Source: an uncultured Prevotella sp. (GTDB lineage Bacteria; Bacteroidota; Bacteroidia; Bacteroidales; Bacteroidaceae). Taken from it: DNA of 23,136 bases. Shown piece by piece: positions 15,837 through 23,085 of this stretch (its first letter is position 1; each line of letters begins with the position of its first letter). The stretch lies in NCBI GenBank assembly GCA_900554545.1, contig USHW01000036.1, positions 1 to 23,136 of the forward strand, in the 5' to 3' direction. The translations under genes were made by a program, and so were the position numbers. The notes under the pieces are model-generated. The model saw only the letters and a list, made by a program, of their open reading frames with translations. It had not been told where the DNA came from and did not search any database.

Positions 15837-16154
15837 ATGTACGCAATTGTAGAAATTAACGGTCAGCAGTTCAAGGCCGAGCAGGGTAAAAAACTGTTCG
15901 TACACCACATGAAGAATGTGGAAGAAGGCCAGGCTGTTGAGTTCGACAAGGTACTGCTTGTCGACAAGGATGGTTCAGTACAGGTAGGCGCCCCGACTGT
16001 AGACGGCGCAAAAGTAGTGTGTGAGGTTGTGAATCCTCTTGTAAAGGGTGACAAGGTCATCGTGTTCAAGATGAAGCGCAGAAAGGATTACCGCAAGAAG
16101 AACGGTCACCGCGCTCAATTCACAGAGGTTAAAATCAAGGAAGTAATCGCTTAA
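15837..16154 (+). CDS. rplU: 50S ribosomal protein L21
   Basis: A 105-residue protein with the full L21 pattern: MYAIVEINGQQFKAEQGKKLFVHHM at the start, the VLLVDKDGSVQVGAPTVDGAKV beta region, and the basic C-terminal tail FKMKRRKDYRKKNGHRAQFTEVKI that binds 23S rRNA. It is the first gene of the rplU-rpmA pair, with rpmA 18 nt downstream. Its ATG has no Shine-Dalgarno, only an A/T-rich leader, in contrast to rpmA. Confidence 0.98.
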   Translation: MYAIVEINGQQFKAEQGKKLFVHHMKNVEEGQAVEFDKVLLVDKDGSVQVGAPTVDGAKVVCEVVNPLVKGDKVIVFKMKRRKDYRKKNGHRAQFTEVKIKEVIA

Positions 16155-16158
16155 ACTC

Positions 16159-16164
16159 AGGAGG
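16159..16164 (+). promoter_or_regulatory. Shine-Dalgarno of rpmA
   Basis: A perfect AGGAGG 8 nt before ATG 16173. It stands out because most genes in this window lack such a site, and it may allow rpmA to be initiated independently of rplU. Confidence 0.75.
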
Positions 16165-16172
16165 AACAAGAA

Positions 16173-16436
16173 ATGGCACATAAAAAAGGTGTAGGTAGTT
16201 CGAAGAACGGACGTGAATCGGCTTCTCAAAGGTTAGGCGTTAAAATCTGGGGCGGCCAGAAGTGCATCGCCGGCAACATCATAGTTCGCCAGCGCGGTAC
16301 GAAGCACAATCCAGGCAAAAACGTTGGTATTGGTAAGGACGATACGCTTTATGCGTTGGTTGACGGTGTGGTTAACTTCCACAAGGGACGCCGCGACAAG
16401 AGCGTAGTGTCGGTGATACCTGAAACCGAGGCTTAA
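16173..16436 (+). CDS. rpmA: 50S ribosomal protein L27
   Basis: An 87-residue protein starting MAHKKGVGSSKNGRESASQRLGVKIWGGQ, the diagnostic L27 N-terminus that reaches the peptidyl-transferase centre. The GNIIVRQRGTKHNPGKNVGIGKDDTLYALVDGVV core follows. There is no cleavable N-terminal extension before the AHKKG of the kind seen in Firmicutes. It is coupled to rplU and ends before the terminator at 16471-16508. Confidence 0.98.
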   Translation: MAHKKGVGSSKNGRESASQRLGVKIWGGQKCIAGNIIVRQRGTKHNPGKNVGIGKDDTLYALVDGVVNFHKGRRDKSVVSVIPETEA

Positions 16437-16470
16437 ATACACAGAATTTATATTTATTCCAAACAAACAA

Positions 16471-16508
16471 CAAAAATCCCATTTCTCTTACGAGATTTGG
16501 GATTTTTG
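16471..16508. terminator. Intrinsic terminator of rplU-rpmA
   Basis: An 11-bp stem CAAAAATCCCA (16471-16481) with 16498-16508. An inner TCTC/GAGA pair lies beyond two mismatches around a TTAC loop. The right arm ends in a T5 run, and the left arm's A-run would let it work in the reverse direction too. Confidence 0.82.
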
Positions 16509-16542
16509 CCGTTTTATGTGTCGGTGTATTGGGAATATTTTG

Positions 16543-16550
16543 TAATTTTG
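16543..16550 (+). promoter_or_regulatory. Candidate -7 box of the serS promoter
   Basis: TAATTTTG followed by CAGG; the 12-mer GTAATTTTGCAG is identical at the rplU promoter. No good TTTG -33 is present at 19-21 nt. Transcription from here would start near 16557, leaving a leader of about 107 nt and ruling out the in-frame TTG at 16529 as the serS start. Confidence 0.55.
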
Positions 16551-16575
16551 CAGGCAATGTGACGACAGGCGGGTC

Positions 16576-16634
16576 GCAGGCGGCAGGCGTACCGATTGGG
16601 CTTGTGCCGGAAAATGTTCTGTATGCTCGCCTGC
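16576..16634 (+). other. serS leader with competing pairing arms
   Basis: Two abutting copies of GCAGGCG (16576-16582 and 16583-16589) are followed by one exact complement CGCCTGC (16628-16634), so either copy can pair with it. It lies wholly inside the predicted serS leader. No known leader family was recognised. Confidence 0.35.
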
Positions 16635-16663
16635 TTGTGACTTGTCAACTAAAAAAACAATAT

Positions 16664-17953
16664 ATGCTTACACTTAAACTTATCACAGAGGAAACGGAGC
16701 GGGTAATCCGCGGACTGGAGAAAAAACATTTTAACGGCGCAAAAGAGGCGATAGACAATGTGCTGGCTCTTGACAAGGAAAGACGCCAGACGCAGCAGCA
16801 GCTCGACAAGAACTTGCAGGAGAGCAAGAAAATGGCTGCTCAGATAGGCCAGCTTATGAAAGAGAAAAAAGCCGACGAGGCTAATGTGATAAAGGAAAGC
16901 GTGTCAAAGCTGAAGGAAACTTCCAAGGCACTTGAACACGAACTTTCCGAAGTGCAGCGTAAACTTACCGAACTGCTTTGTACTATACCAAACATACCTA
17001 ACGACGATGTGCCCGAAGGCAAGGATGCTTCAGACAACGTTGTTGTGAAGGAAGGCGGCGTAATTCCCGACCTGCCGGAAGATGCTTTGTGCCATTGGGA
17101 CTTGTGCAAGAAGTTCAACCTGATAAACTTCGACCTCGGAGTGAAAATAACTGGCGCGGGCTTTCCCATATATATAGGCAAGATGGCACGTCTGCAAAGG
17201 GCGCTTGAAGCGTTTTTCCTCGATGAGGCACGCAAGAGCGGATACCTGGAGATACAGCCTCCATACGTTGTGAACGAGGCTTCCGGTTACGGAACAGGCC
17301 AGCTTCCTGACAAGGAAGGGCAGATGTACCATTGCAATATGGACAACCTTTATCTTATACCGACGGCTGAAGTTCCGGTTACAAACATATTCCGTGATGT
17401 GATACTTGACGAGAAGGACCTGCCGATAAAGTATTGCGCTTATTCGGCTTGCTTCCGTCGCGAGGCCGGTTCTTACGGCAAGGATGTGCGCGGCCTTAAC
17501 CGTTTGCACCAGTTTGACAAGGTGGAGATTGTGCGCATAGACAAGCCCGAGCATTCATACAAATCGCTCAATGAGATGCTGGCTCATGTAGAGGGGCTGT
17601 GCATAAAGCTTGAATTGCCTTACCATATATTGCGTCTCTGCGGCGGCGACATGAGCTTTACTTCTGCAATCTGTTATGATTTCGAAGTGTATAGTGCCGC
17701 ACAGAAGAAATGGCTTGAGGTTTCGTCAGTCAGCAACTTTGAAAGTTATCAGGCCAACAGGCTGAAATGCCGTTACCGTAACCCGGAAACCAAGAAGCCT
17801 GAACTTTGCCATACGCTTAACGGTTCGGCGCTTGCATTGCCGCGCATCGTGGCTGCGATAATAGAAAACAATCAGACACCTGACGGCATTCGTGTGCCGA
17901 AAGTGCTTGTGCCTTATTGTGGTTTTGAAATGCTTGATGACAAGAATTTCTAA
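16664..17953 (+). CDS. serS: Seryl-tRNA synthetase
   Basis: A 429-residue class II synthetase that charges tRNA-Ser. From ATG 16664 it opens MLTLKLITEETERVIRGLEKKHF, followed by a long antiparallel coiled coil (about 30-105, rich in Lys/Glu/Gln) that grips the tRNA long variable arm. The catalytic core has the TAEVPVTN region, motif 2 FRREAGSYGKDVRGLNRLHQF and motif 3 NGSALALPRIVAAIIENNQ, and ends in GIRVPKVLVPY. The frame stays open upstream to TTG 16529, but a promoter box lies within that extension and the extra residues have no family likeness, so ATG 16664 is the start. A hairpin repeat follows the stop. Confidence 0.97.
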   Translation: MLTLKLITEETERVIRGLEKKHFNGAKEAIDNVLALDKERRQTQQQLDKNLQESKKMAAQIGQLMKEKKADEANVIKESVSKLKETSKALEHELSEVQRKLTELLCTIPNIPNDDVPEGKDASDNVVVKEGGVIPDLPEDALCHWDLCKKFNLINFDLGVKITGAGFPIYIGKMARLQRALEAFFLDEARKSGYLEIQPPYVVNEASGYGTGQLPDKEGQMYHCNMDNLYLIPTAEVPVTNIFRDVILDEKDLPIKYCAYSACFRREAGSYGKDVRGLNRLHQFDKVEIVRIDKPEHSYKSLNEMLAHVEGLCIKLELPYHILRLCGGDMSFTSAICYDFEVYSAAQKKWLEVSSVSNFESYQANRLKCRYRNPETKKPELCHTLNGSALALPRIVAAIIENNQTPDGIRVPKVLVPYCGFEMLDDKNF

Positions 17954-17958
17954 TTGAA

Positions 17959-18046
17959 GTTATACGGTTGTAGGGTTATAGGATTGATAAATGACAGAAA
18001 AACAAAAGTAAATCCTCATAGCCCTACAACCGTAAGACCTTATAAC
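17959..18046. repeat. Inverted repeat built from GGTTRTAG octamers
   Basis: ACGGTTGTAGGG... at 17964-17985 pairs with 18011-18033 with one wobble and one bulged base, around a 25-nt A-rich loop. Both arms are 8-bp tandems on the same theme: the left as AGTTATAC, GGTTGTAG, GGTTATAG (from 17959), the right (read in reverse complement) as GGTTATAA, GGTCTTAC, GGTTGTAG, GGCTATGA. It fills the serS-nfnAB gap and ends about 12 nt before the nfnAB start. Confidence 0.8.
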
Positions 18047-18057
18047 CGAGTTTTACT

Positions 18058-20418
18058 ATGAACAAGATTATCCGTAAAGAACAGTTTTCCGAAAAGGTAT
18101 TTCTCTTTGAAGTCGAGGCTCCGCTTATTGCAAGAAGCCGGAAAGCCGGCAATTTTGTCATTGTGCGTGTAGGCAGCAAGGGCGAGCGTATGCCTCTGAC
18201 GATAGCCGATGCCGACGAGGAGAAAGGTACTATCACTATTGTTGTGCAGGAAGTGGGCTTGTCGTCAACAAAGCTGTGCCTTCTGAATGAAGGTGACTAT
18301 ATTACAGACGTTGTAGGACCTCTCGGCAATCCGACAAAAATAGAGAATTACGGTACTGTGATTTGTGCTGGCGGTGGAGTGGGGGTTGCCCCCATGTTGC
18401 CGATTGTAAAGGCATTGAAGGCGGCGGGCAACCGTGTGCTTTCTGTCATTGCAGGGCGCAATAAGGAACTTATAATATTGGAAGACGAAGTTCGTGCCAG
18501 CAGCGATGAACTCATAATAATGACCGATGACGGTTCTTATGGCGAGAAGGGAGTTGTAACTGTTGGAGTGGAGAAACTCATAAAGCAGGAGCATATTGAC
18601 AAAGTGTTTGCCATCGGGCCTCCTATAATGATGAAGTTCTGCTGCATGCTTACGCAGAAATACAACATACCGACAGATGTCTCGCTTAATACAATCATGG
18701 TGGACGGTACGGGCATGTGCGGTGCTTGCCGTCTGACGATAGGTGGAAAGACAAAATTCGTATGCATAGACGGTCCTGAATTTGACGGTGCTTTGGTTGA
18801 TTGGGACGAGATGTTCAAGCGCATGGGGACATTCAAGCGTGCCGAGCAGGACGAGATGGCTCATTTCGAGGAGCATTTGGAGACTGTTGTTCCGGATGGT
18901 GAGGCCGGCGAAGGAAAGGCGATGCCTGCCGGAGAGGCTATGGATGTTGCACCGACGGATGAGCCGTTGGATGTGCTTACGGATAGAAATGCCGAGTGGA
19001 GAAAGTCTTTGCGTGCGTCGATGAAACCGAAAGAGCGCACTGCAATAGAGCGTGTTGTGATGCCGGAGCTTGCTCCCGAATACCGTATAACGACACGTTA
19101 TGAGGAAGTAAACAAGGGACTTACCAAGGAAATGGCGCTTATGGAGGCAAAGAGATGCCTTGATTGTGCCAAACCTACTTGTGTTGAAGGCTGTCCGGTT
19201 AATATCGATATCCCTTCTTTTGTCAAGAATATAGAGCGCGGCCAGTTCCTTGCGGCTGCCAAAGTGCTTAAAAACACGTCGGCTCTTCCGGCTGTGTGCG
19301 GCCGTGTTTGTCCGCAGGAGAAGCAGTGCGAGAGCCGTTGCATACACTTGAAAATGAACGAACCGGCCGTCGCCATCGGTTATCTTGAGCGTTTCGCAGC
19401 TGATTATGAACGTGAGAGCGGCAATATGTCTGTGCCGGAACTTGCCCCGTCCAACGGTATAAAAGTAGCCGTTGTGGGGTCTGGCCCTGCCGGATTGAGC
19501 TTTGCCGGAGACATGGCAAAGCGTGGTTATGACGTTTATGTGTTCGAGGCTTTGCATGAAATCGGCGGCGTGTTGAAATACGGAATACCAGAGTTCCGTC
19601 TTCCCAATAAGATTGTTGATGTGGAGATTGACAACCTTCGGAAGATGGGTGTGCACTTTCAGACAGACTGTATAATCGGCAAGACCATCGGCATAGACCA
19701 GCTGGAACGTAGCGGTTTCAAGGGAATTTTTGTCGGTTCAGGTGCCGGACTGCCTAATTTCATGAATATTCCGGGCGAGAACTTGATAAATGTGATGTCG
19801 TCAAACGAGTACCTTACGCGTGTAAACCTTATGGACGCGGCCAATCCTACGACAGATACGCCGTTGAACATCGGCAAGAAAGTACTTGTCGTTGGTGGCG
19901 GTAACACGGCCATGGACTCGTGTCGTACGGCGAAGAGGCTTGGCGCTGATGTGACGATTGTTTACCGCCGTTCCGAGGCGGAGATGCCTGCACGCGCCGA
20001 AGAGGTGAAACACGCTAAGGAAGAAGGCATCAATTTCTTGTGCCTGCATAATCCGATTGAATACGTAGCCGATGAAAACGGTGCAGTAAAGCAGGCCGTT
20101 TTGCAGGTCATGACACTTGGAGAACCAGATGCGTCTGGTCGTAGAAGTCCTGTGCCTGTTGATGGCAAGACGGTTACTGTGGAAGCAGACCAAGTGATAG
20201 TGGCAATAGGCGTGTCGCCAAATCCGCTTGTGCCGAAGTCAATAAAGGACTTGACACTTGGACGTAAGAATACCATTGTGGTGAATGATGAGATGCAGAG
20301 TTCCCGTCCGGAGATATTTGCCGGTGGTGACATTGTACGTGGCGGAGCTACGGTTATTCTTGCAATGGGCGACGGCAGGCGTGCTGCTGCGAATATGGAC
20401 AAGCAATTGAAAGGCTGA
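18058..20418 (+). CDS. Fused NADH-dependent ferredoxin:NADP+ oxidoreductase (NfnA-NfnB / SudBA type)
   Basis: A 786-residue fusion of two flavoproteins. Residues 1-280 resemble NfnA (ferredoxin reductase/PyrK-like): ERMPLTIAD, the nucleotide loop AGGGVGVAPM, and a [2Fe-2S] site with Cys221, Cys224, Cys236 and nearby Asp216 (DGTGMCGAC...C). A Gly/Glu/Pro-rich linker (about 280-320) leads to NfnB, the glutamate-synthase-small-subunit type: cysteine clusters CLDCAKPTCVEGCP and CGRVCPQEKQCESRC for two [4Fe-4S] clusters, FAD site VVGSGPAGLSFAG, NADPH site VVGGGNTAMDSCRTAKRLG, and GDIVRGGATVILAMGDGRRAA. Known members bifurcate electrons between NAD(H), NADP(H) and ferredoxin. Databases often label the fusion as DHODH-B subunit/glutamate synthase; no glutamate synthase large subunit is nearby. 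It heads a likely operon with the DUF486 gene 8 nt downstream. Confidence 0.9.
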   Translation: MNKIIRKEQFSEKVFLFEVEAPLIARSRKAGNFVIVRVGSKGERMPLTIADADEEKGTITIVVQEVGLSSTKLCLLNEGDYITDVVGPLGNPTKIENYGTVICAGGGVGVAPMLPIVKALKAAGNRVLSVIAGRNKELIILEDEVRASSDELIIMTDDGSYGEKGVVTVGVEKLIKQEHIDKVFAIGPPIMMKFCCMLTQKYNIPTDVSLNTIMVDGTGMCGACRLTIGGKTKFVCIDGPEFDGALVDWDEMFKRMGTFKRAEQDEMAHFEEHLETVVPDGEAGEGKAMPAGEAMDVAPTDEPLDVLTDRNAEWRKSLRASMKPKERTAIERVVMPELAPEYRITTRYEEVNKGLTKEMALMEAKRCLDCAKPTCVEGCPVNIDIPSFVKNIERGQFLAAAKVLKNTSALPAVCGRVCPQEKQCESRCIHLKMNEPAVAIGYLERFAADYERESGNMSVPELAPSNGIKVAVVGSGPAGLSFAGDMAKRGYDVYVFEALHEIGGVLKYGIPEFRLPNKIVDVEIDNLRKMGVHFQTDCIIGKTIGIDQLERSGFKGIFVGSGAGLPNFMNIPGENLINVMSSNEYLTRVNLMDAANPTTDTPLNIGKKVLVVGGGNTAMDSCRTAKRLGADVTIVYRRSEAEMPARAEEVKHAKEEGINFLCLHNPIEYVADENGAVKQAVLQVMTLGEPDASGRRSPVPVDGKTVTVEADQVIVAIGVSPNPLVPKSIKDLTLGRKNTIVVNDEMQSSRPEIFAGGDIVRGGATVILAMGDGRRAAANMDKQLKG

Positions 20419-20426
20419 TTTTTAAG

Positions 20427-20795
20427 ATGAACGGGTTTTATACAATCGTATTGCTCATACTAAGCAACGTCTTTATGACGCTTGCCTGGTATGGGCATTT
20501 GAAGTTACAGGCGTCCGGCGTGTCGGCAAAGTGGCCGTTGATAGGCGTCATCGCTTTTTCTTGGGGGATAGCCTTTTTCGAGTATTGTTGTCAAGTTCCG
20601 GCCAACCGTATCGGCTTTCAAGAAAACGGAGGCCCGTTTTCGCTCATTCAGTTGAAAGTCATTCAGGAATGTATCAGCCTTGGTGTGTTTGCCGTTATAG
20701 CCAACATATTGTTCCAGGGGCAGAACCTCCATTGGAATCATATCCTTGCGTTCCTGTTGATTATATGTGCGGTTTACCTTGTCTTTATGAAATGA
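20427..20795 (+). CDS. DUF486 (DMT-type) small membrane protein
   Basis: A 122-residue integral membrane protein with four predicted helices (residues about 4-22, 36-53, 75-97 and 103-120). The DUF486 motifs LSNVFMTLAWYGHLK, WGIAFFEYCCQVPANRIGF and PFSLIQLKVIQECISLGVF are clear. The family belongs to the drug/metabolite transporter-like superfamily and its function is unknown. It sits 8 nt after nfnAB and 32 nt before the ttcA-like gene, so it is probably co-transcribed with both. Confidence 0.9.
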   Translation: MNGFYTIVLLILSNVFMTLAWYGHLKLQASGVSAKWPLIGVIAFSWGIAFFEYCCQVPANRIGFQENGGPFSLIQLKVIQECISLGVFAVIANILFQGQNLHWNHILAFLLIICAVYLVFMK

Positions 20796-20827
20796 TGGGG
20801 TTTTGCCTGAATACGTTTTCATAGCGC

Positions 20828-21562
20828 ATGCCATTATTAAGCCAAGAACAAAAGCTTGAACGGAAAATCGCAAGTCGTTTCCAAAAAGCTATTTATGATT
20901 ATCGTTTGATAGAAGATGGCGACCGTGTGCTGGTTGGTCTGTCAGGCGGAAAAGACTCGTTGTGCCTTCTCGAACTGCTGGCGGCACGGCAGAAGATAAG
21001 GAAGCCTGTTTTTTCGGTTGAGGCGTTGCACATCAGGATGGAAAACATCAAGTATGAGTCTGACGTGTCTTATCTGAGCGATTTCTGCGAAAGCCGCGGC
21101 GTAAGGTTCCATGTCGTTACCACAGGTTTTGACGCTTCCATGGACAAGCGCAAGTCACCGTGTTTCCTCTGCTCGTGGAACAGGCGCAAGCAGATGTTCA
21201 TGAAGGCGCAGGAACTTGGCTGCAACAAGATTGCGTTGGGGCATCACATGGACGACATAATCCACACCACGATGATGAACGTGTTTTTCCAAGGCAGTTT
21301 TTCAACGATGCCGGTGCGCCTGAAGATGCGTAAGATGCCGCTGACGATAATACGTCCGTTGTGTCTTGAGGCGGAAAGCGATTTGCTTGAATACTCCGCT
21401 CTAAAGATGTATCGCAAGCAGGTGAAGCTGTGTCCTTACGAAACGGATTCGCACAGGGACGACATGAAAGGGCTTTTTGCCGAAATTGAGGAAATGAACG
21501 GTGAGGCCCGCTATTCTGTTTGGAATGCGTTGGAAAAGGGTGGAAAGCTCGTTGAGGAATGA
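20828..21562 (+). CDS. ttcA: TtcA-like tRNA 2-thiocytidine synthetase (PP-loop ATPase)
   Basis: A 244-residue PP-loop enzyme with SGGKDS at 39-44 for ATP adenylation. A CxxC pair (Cys112, Cys115 in SPCFLCSWNRRK) and a third cysteine (Cys202, VKLCPYE) match the three [4Fe-4S]-binding cysteines of TtcA. ALGHHMDDIIHTTMMNVFFQG is the conserved helix after the second ATP-binding region. TtcA thiolates cytidine 32 in tRNA. It is shorter than E. coli TtcA (311), mainly at the C-terminus, so a related tRNA-thiolation family remains possible. It ends the rightward operon before the palindromic terminator. Confidence 0.8.
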   Translation: MPLLSQEQKLERKIASRFQKAIYDYRLIEDGDRVLVGLSGGKDSLCLLELLAARQKIRKPVFSVEALHIRMENIKYESDVSYLSDFCESRGVRFHVVTTGFDASMDKRKSPCFLCSWNRRKQMFMKAQELGCNKIALGHHMDDIIHTTMMNVFFQGSFSTMPVRLKMRKMPLTIIRPLCLEAESDLLEYSALKMYRKQVKLCPYETDSHRDDMKGLFAEIEEMNGEARYSVWNALEKGGKLVEE

Positions 21563-21590
21563 ACCTTGTTCGTTTGATATAGCCATGGGC

Positions 21591-21683
21591 TGACATACAG
21601 TTTATAAAAGGCAGTGTTTTGCATTGCAAAACACTGCCTTTTGCGTTCTAAAATGTGCCTTTGTGAAAACAGCTTGATTTTGC
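21591..21683. repeat. 22-bp-period intergenic repeat array C
   Basis: Units start near 21591, 21613, 21635 and 21656. They close AAAAGGC (21606-21612), AAAACAC and AAAATG and open AGTGTTTTGC, TGCCTTTTGC and GCCTTTG, with a further looser TTTTGC at 21678-21683. Spacings of the T-runs are 22, 21 and 18 nt. The core resembles arrays A and B. Its first units form the perfect hairpin listed separately. Confidence 0.6.
21606..21642. terminator. Perfect-palindrome bidirectional terminator
   Basis: AAAAGGCAGTGTTTTGC (21606-21622) pairs perfectly over 17 bp with 21626-21642 around a 3-nt ATT loop. The stem is flanked by A4 and T4 and lies between convergent genes (ttcA-like and the HNH gene). Confidence 0.85.
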
Positions 21684-21727
21684 AGCTACAGCCTCCGGCG
21701 TTTTACCTTTGTATAACATGGCAAGAC

Positions 21728-22852
21728 TTATTTTGCCGACTTGCGCCTGTTGCACTCCCGGCAAAGCATCTGGCAGTTCTCCTTTACCGTGCGTCCGCCG
21801 TCACGCCATGGCGTAATGTGGTCGCCCTCCATGAATTCATAGTCCATTTCCTTGCCGCACAGCGCACACTTGCGTCCCTGCGTCTCCCACGCAGCCAGCT
21901 TGATGTCGTCGGGAAAGGCGCGAAGGTCAAGCTCGCGCTCGTCGCCTGTCAGCACGTATGGTATTATTCCCTGCTGCCGTTGTATCTCGCTGTCGCGCAT
22001 AAGCGTGGAAATCTGCCGGGCAAGGGCTGCGGTGTCGAGCGTCTTGTCGTGGAACTTGTCGTAATACAAAGCCCAGTCAAGTCCCTTCATTATCTTCTTA
22101 AAGTGTTTCGGGTCGAAATTTGTTATCGCCCAGTTGATGACGTTCTGGAAGTAAGTCCACAGGTTGTTGGCGTTCGGGTCGTGCTGATGCTCGGCCATGT
22201 AGCCTACGATTGTCTGCCGTTTGCCCTCCCTCGTCTCGTGACCGGCCATCCATTCAAGGGCTTTTTTGAGAAAATCCTGCCTGATTGGAGTACCCGTTAC
22301 AAGGTCTTTTGCCAAGCGGTAAGCACCGCAATTAGACTTTGAAAAATGGCGTTTCGCGTCCGACACGAACGGCCCGGCATACACGGCGTTGTTTATCTCC
22401 TGCTCGTTCAGCGGCTTGCCGGCTATATTTATAGTCCTGAACCACTCTAACTTTTCCGACGGTTCGCCCTCGCAGACGTAGACATTCAGCCGGTAGTCAA
22501 GGATTTTCCGCTGAATGTCCTTGGGCTGGTTGAAGAAATTTTTGAACTCGTAAGAGAACTTTCCGGCAACATATTCACACAAGGAGAGCGTGCGCTGCTG
22601 GCCGTCCATCACCTCATACGGGCATTCGGCATCGTCGCCACGCTTCACCCAGTACATCACGTTCAGCGGATAGCCGTTCAATACGGTTGTAATCACCGCC
22701 TGCCGCTCCTTCTCGTTATAGATAAACTCACGCTGGTACGGCGGCCGTATGTCCAACTTGCCGCCGTAAGCACGCACTCCCTGTTCCTCATTGTTGACAT
22801 AACCGTTGGTTATGTCGCCAACAGTCACCTCTATTTGCTTGATTGTCATCAT
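21728..22852 (-). CDS. DUF262-HNH endonuclease (GmrSD/McrA-like defence family)
   Basis: A 374-residue two-domain protein. The N-terminal DUF262 (ParB/Srx-like) domain shows IRPPYQREFIYNEKERQAVITTVLNG (about 35-60) and the signature DGQQRT (about 81-86), seen in GmrS-type NTPases. The middle is helical and charged. The C-terminus is an HNH zinc-ribbon nuclease: CALCGKEM, EGDHITPWRDGGRTVKENC, LCRECNRRK (about 328-371), with Asn at the usual last His (an HNN variant). Related proteins act in modification-dependent or accessory restriction. Its ATG overlaps the stop of the upstream methyltransferase remnant by 4 nt (ATGA), so it was built as the downstream cistron of a methylase operon. It converges on the ttcA-like gene. 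Confidence 0.87.
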   Translation of the reverse strand: MMTIKQIEVTVGDITNGYVNNEEQGVRAYGGKLDIRPPYQREFIYNEKERQAVITTVLNGYPLNVMYWVKRGDDAECPYEVMDGQQRTLSLCEYVAGKFSYEFKNFFNQPKDIQRKILDYRLNVYVCEGEPSEKLEWFRTINIAGKPLNEQEINNAVYAGPFVSDAKRHFSKSNCGAYRLAKDLVTGTPIRQDFLKKALEWMAGHETREGKRQTIVGYMAEHQHDPNANNLWTYFQNVINWAITNFDPKHFKKIMKGLDWALYYDKFHDKTLDTAALARQISTLMRDSEIQRQQGIIPYVLTGDERELDLRAFPDDIKLAAWETQGRKCALCGKEMDYEFMEGDHITPWRDGGRTVKENCQMLCRECNRRKSAK

Positions 22853-23085
22853 AATATCTTGGGGTGTTTATTTCTAATTAAAATCCTACTATAAAGCCTC
22901 TTTCCATTAACAACTCCGCATCCGCCTCTGTCTTCAGGATGAGGCTTATAACCTATTTCTTCCAATATTTCGTTCGGTGTGGATGCACGAGTGTTGCCGC
23001 TTGCCTGCCATATTATTTCGAATTGGGCAGGGCAATACTTATCAAGGAATGTTATAGGAACGCCCATTAAACCAGAATAATCACC
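22849..23085 (-). pseudogene. C-terminal remnant of an EcoRI-family adenine-specific DNA methyltransferase
   Basis: The frame reads GDYSGLMGVPITFLDKYCPAQFEII..., then NGKRLYSRILIRNK near the end, matching the C-terminal part of EcoRI-type adenine methyltransferases as I know that family. The family-like DY.G.M stretch extends upstream of the only ATG (23065-23067), but an in-frame TAA lies at 23086-23088 and another stop at 23098-23100. The sequence beyond shows no likeness in any frame. The catalytic NPP(F/Y) and SAM regions are not in the window. Full-length members are about 300 residues; about 78 remain. It is therefore a truncated gene, a frame-shifted gene or a fragment whose N-terminal part lies elsewhere. 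It overlaps the HNH gene by ATGA. Confidence 0.65.

Noticed and set aside
16529..16663. N-terminal extension of SerS from TTG 16529
   Set aside because: A -7 promoter box lies inside it, the residues do not resemble SerS, and ATG 16664 gives the standard N-terminus.
16557..16663. T-box riboswitch before serS
   Set aside because: No T-box sequence, specifier loop or terminator/antiterminator pair is visible, and the class is essentially absent from Bacteroidetes.
18265..19656. A 463-codon open frame on the minus strand, opposite nfnAB
   Set aside because: The plus strand encodes an unmistakable NfnA-NfnB fusion. The antisense translation is rich in His/Arg/Cys with no domain or start signal, typical of a codon-bias shadow.
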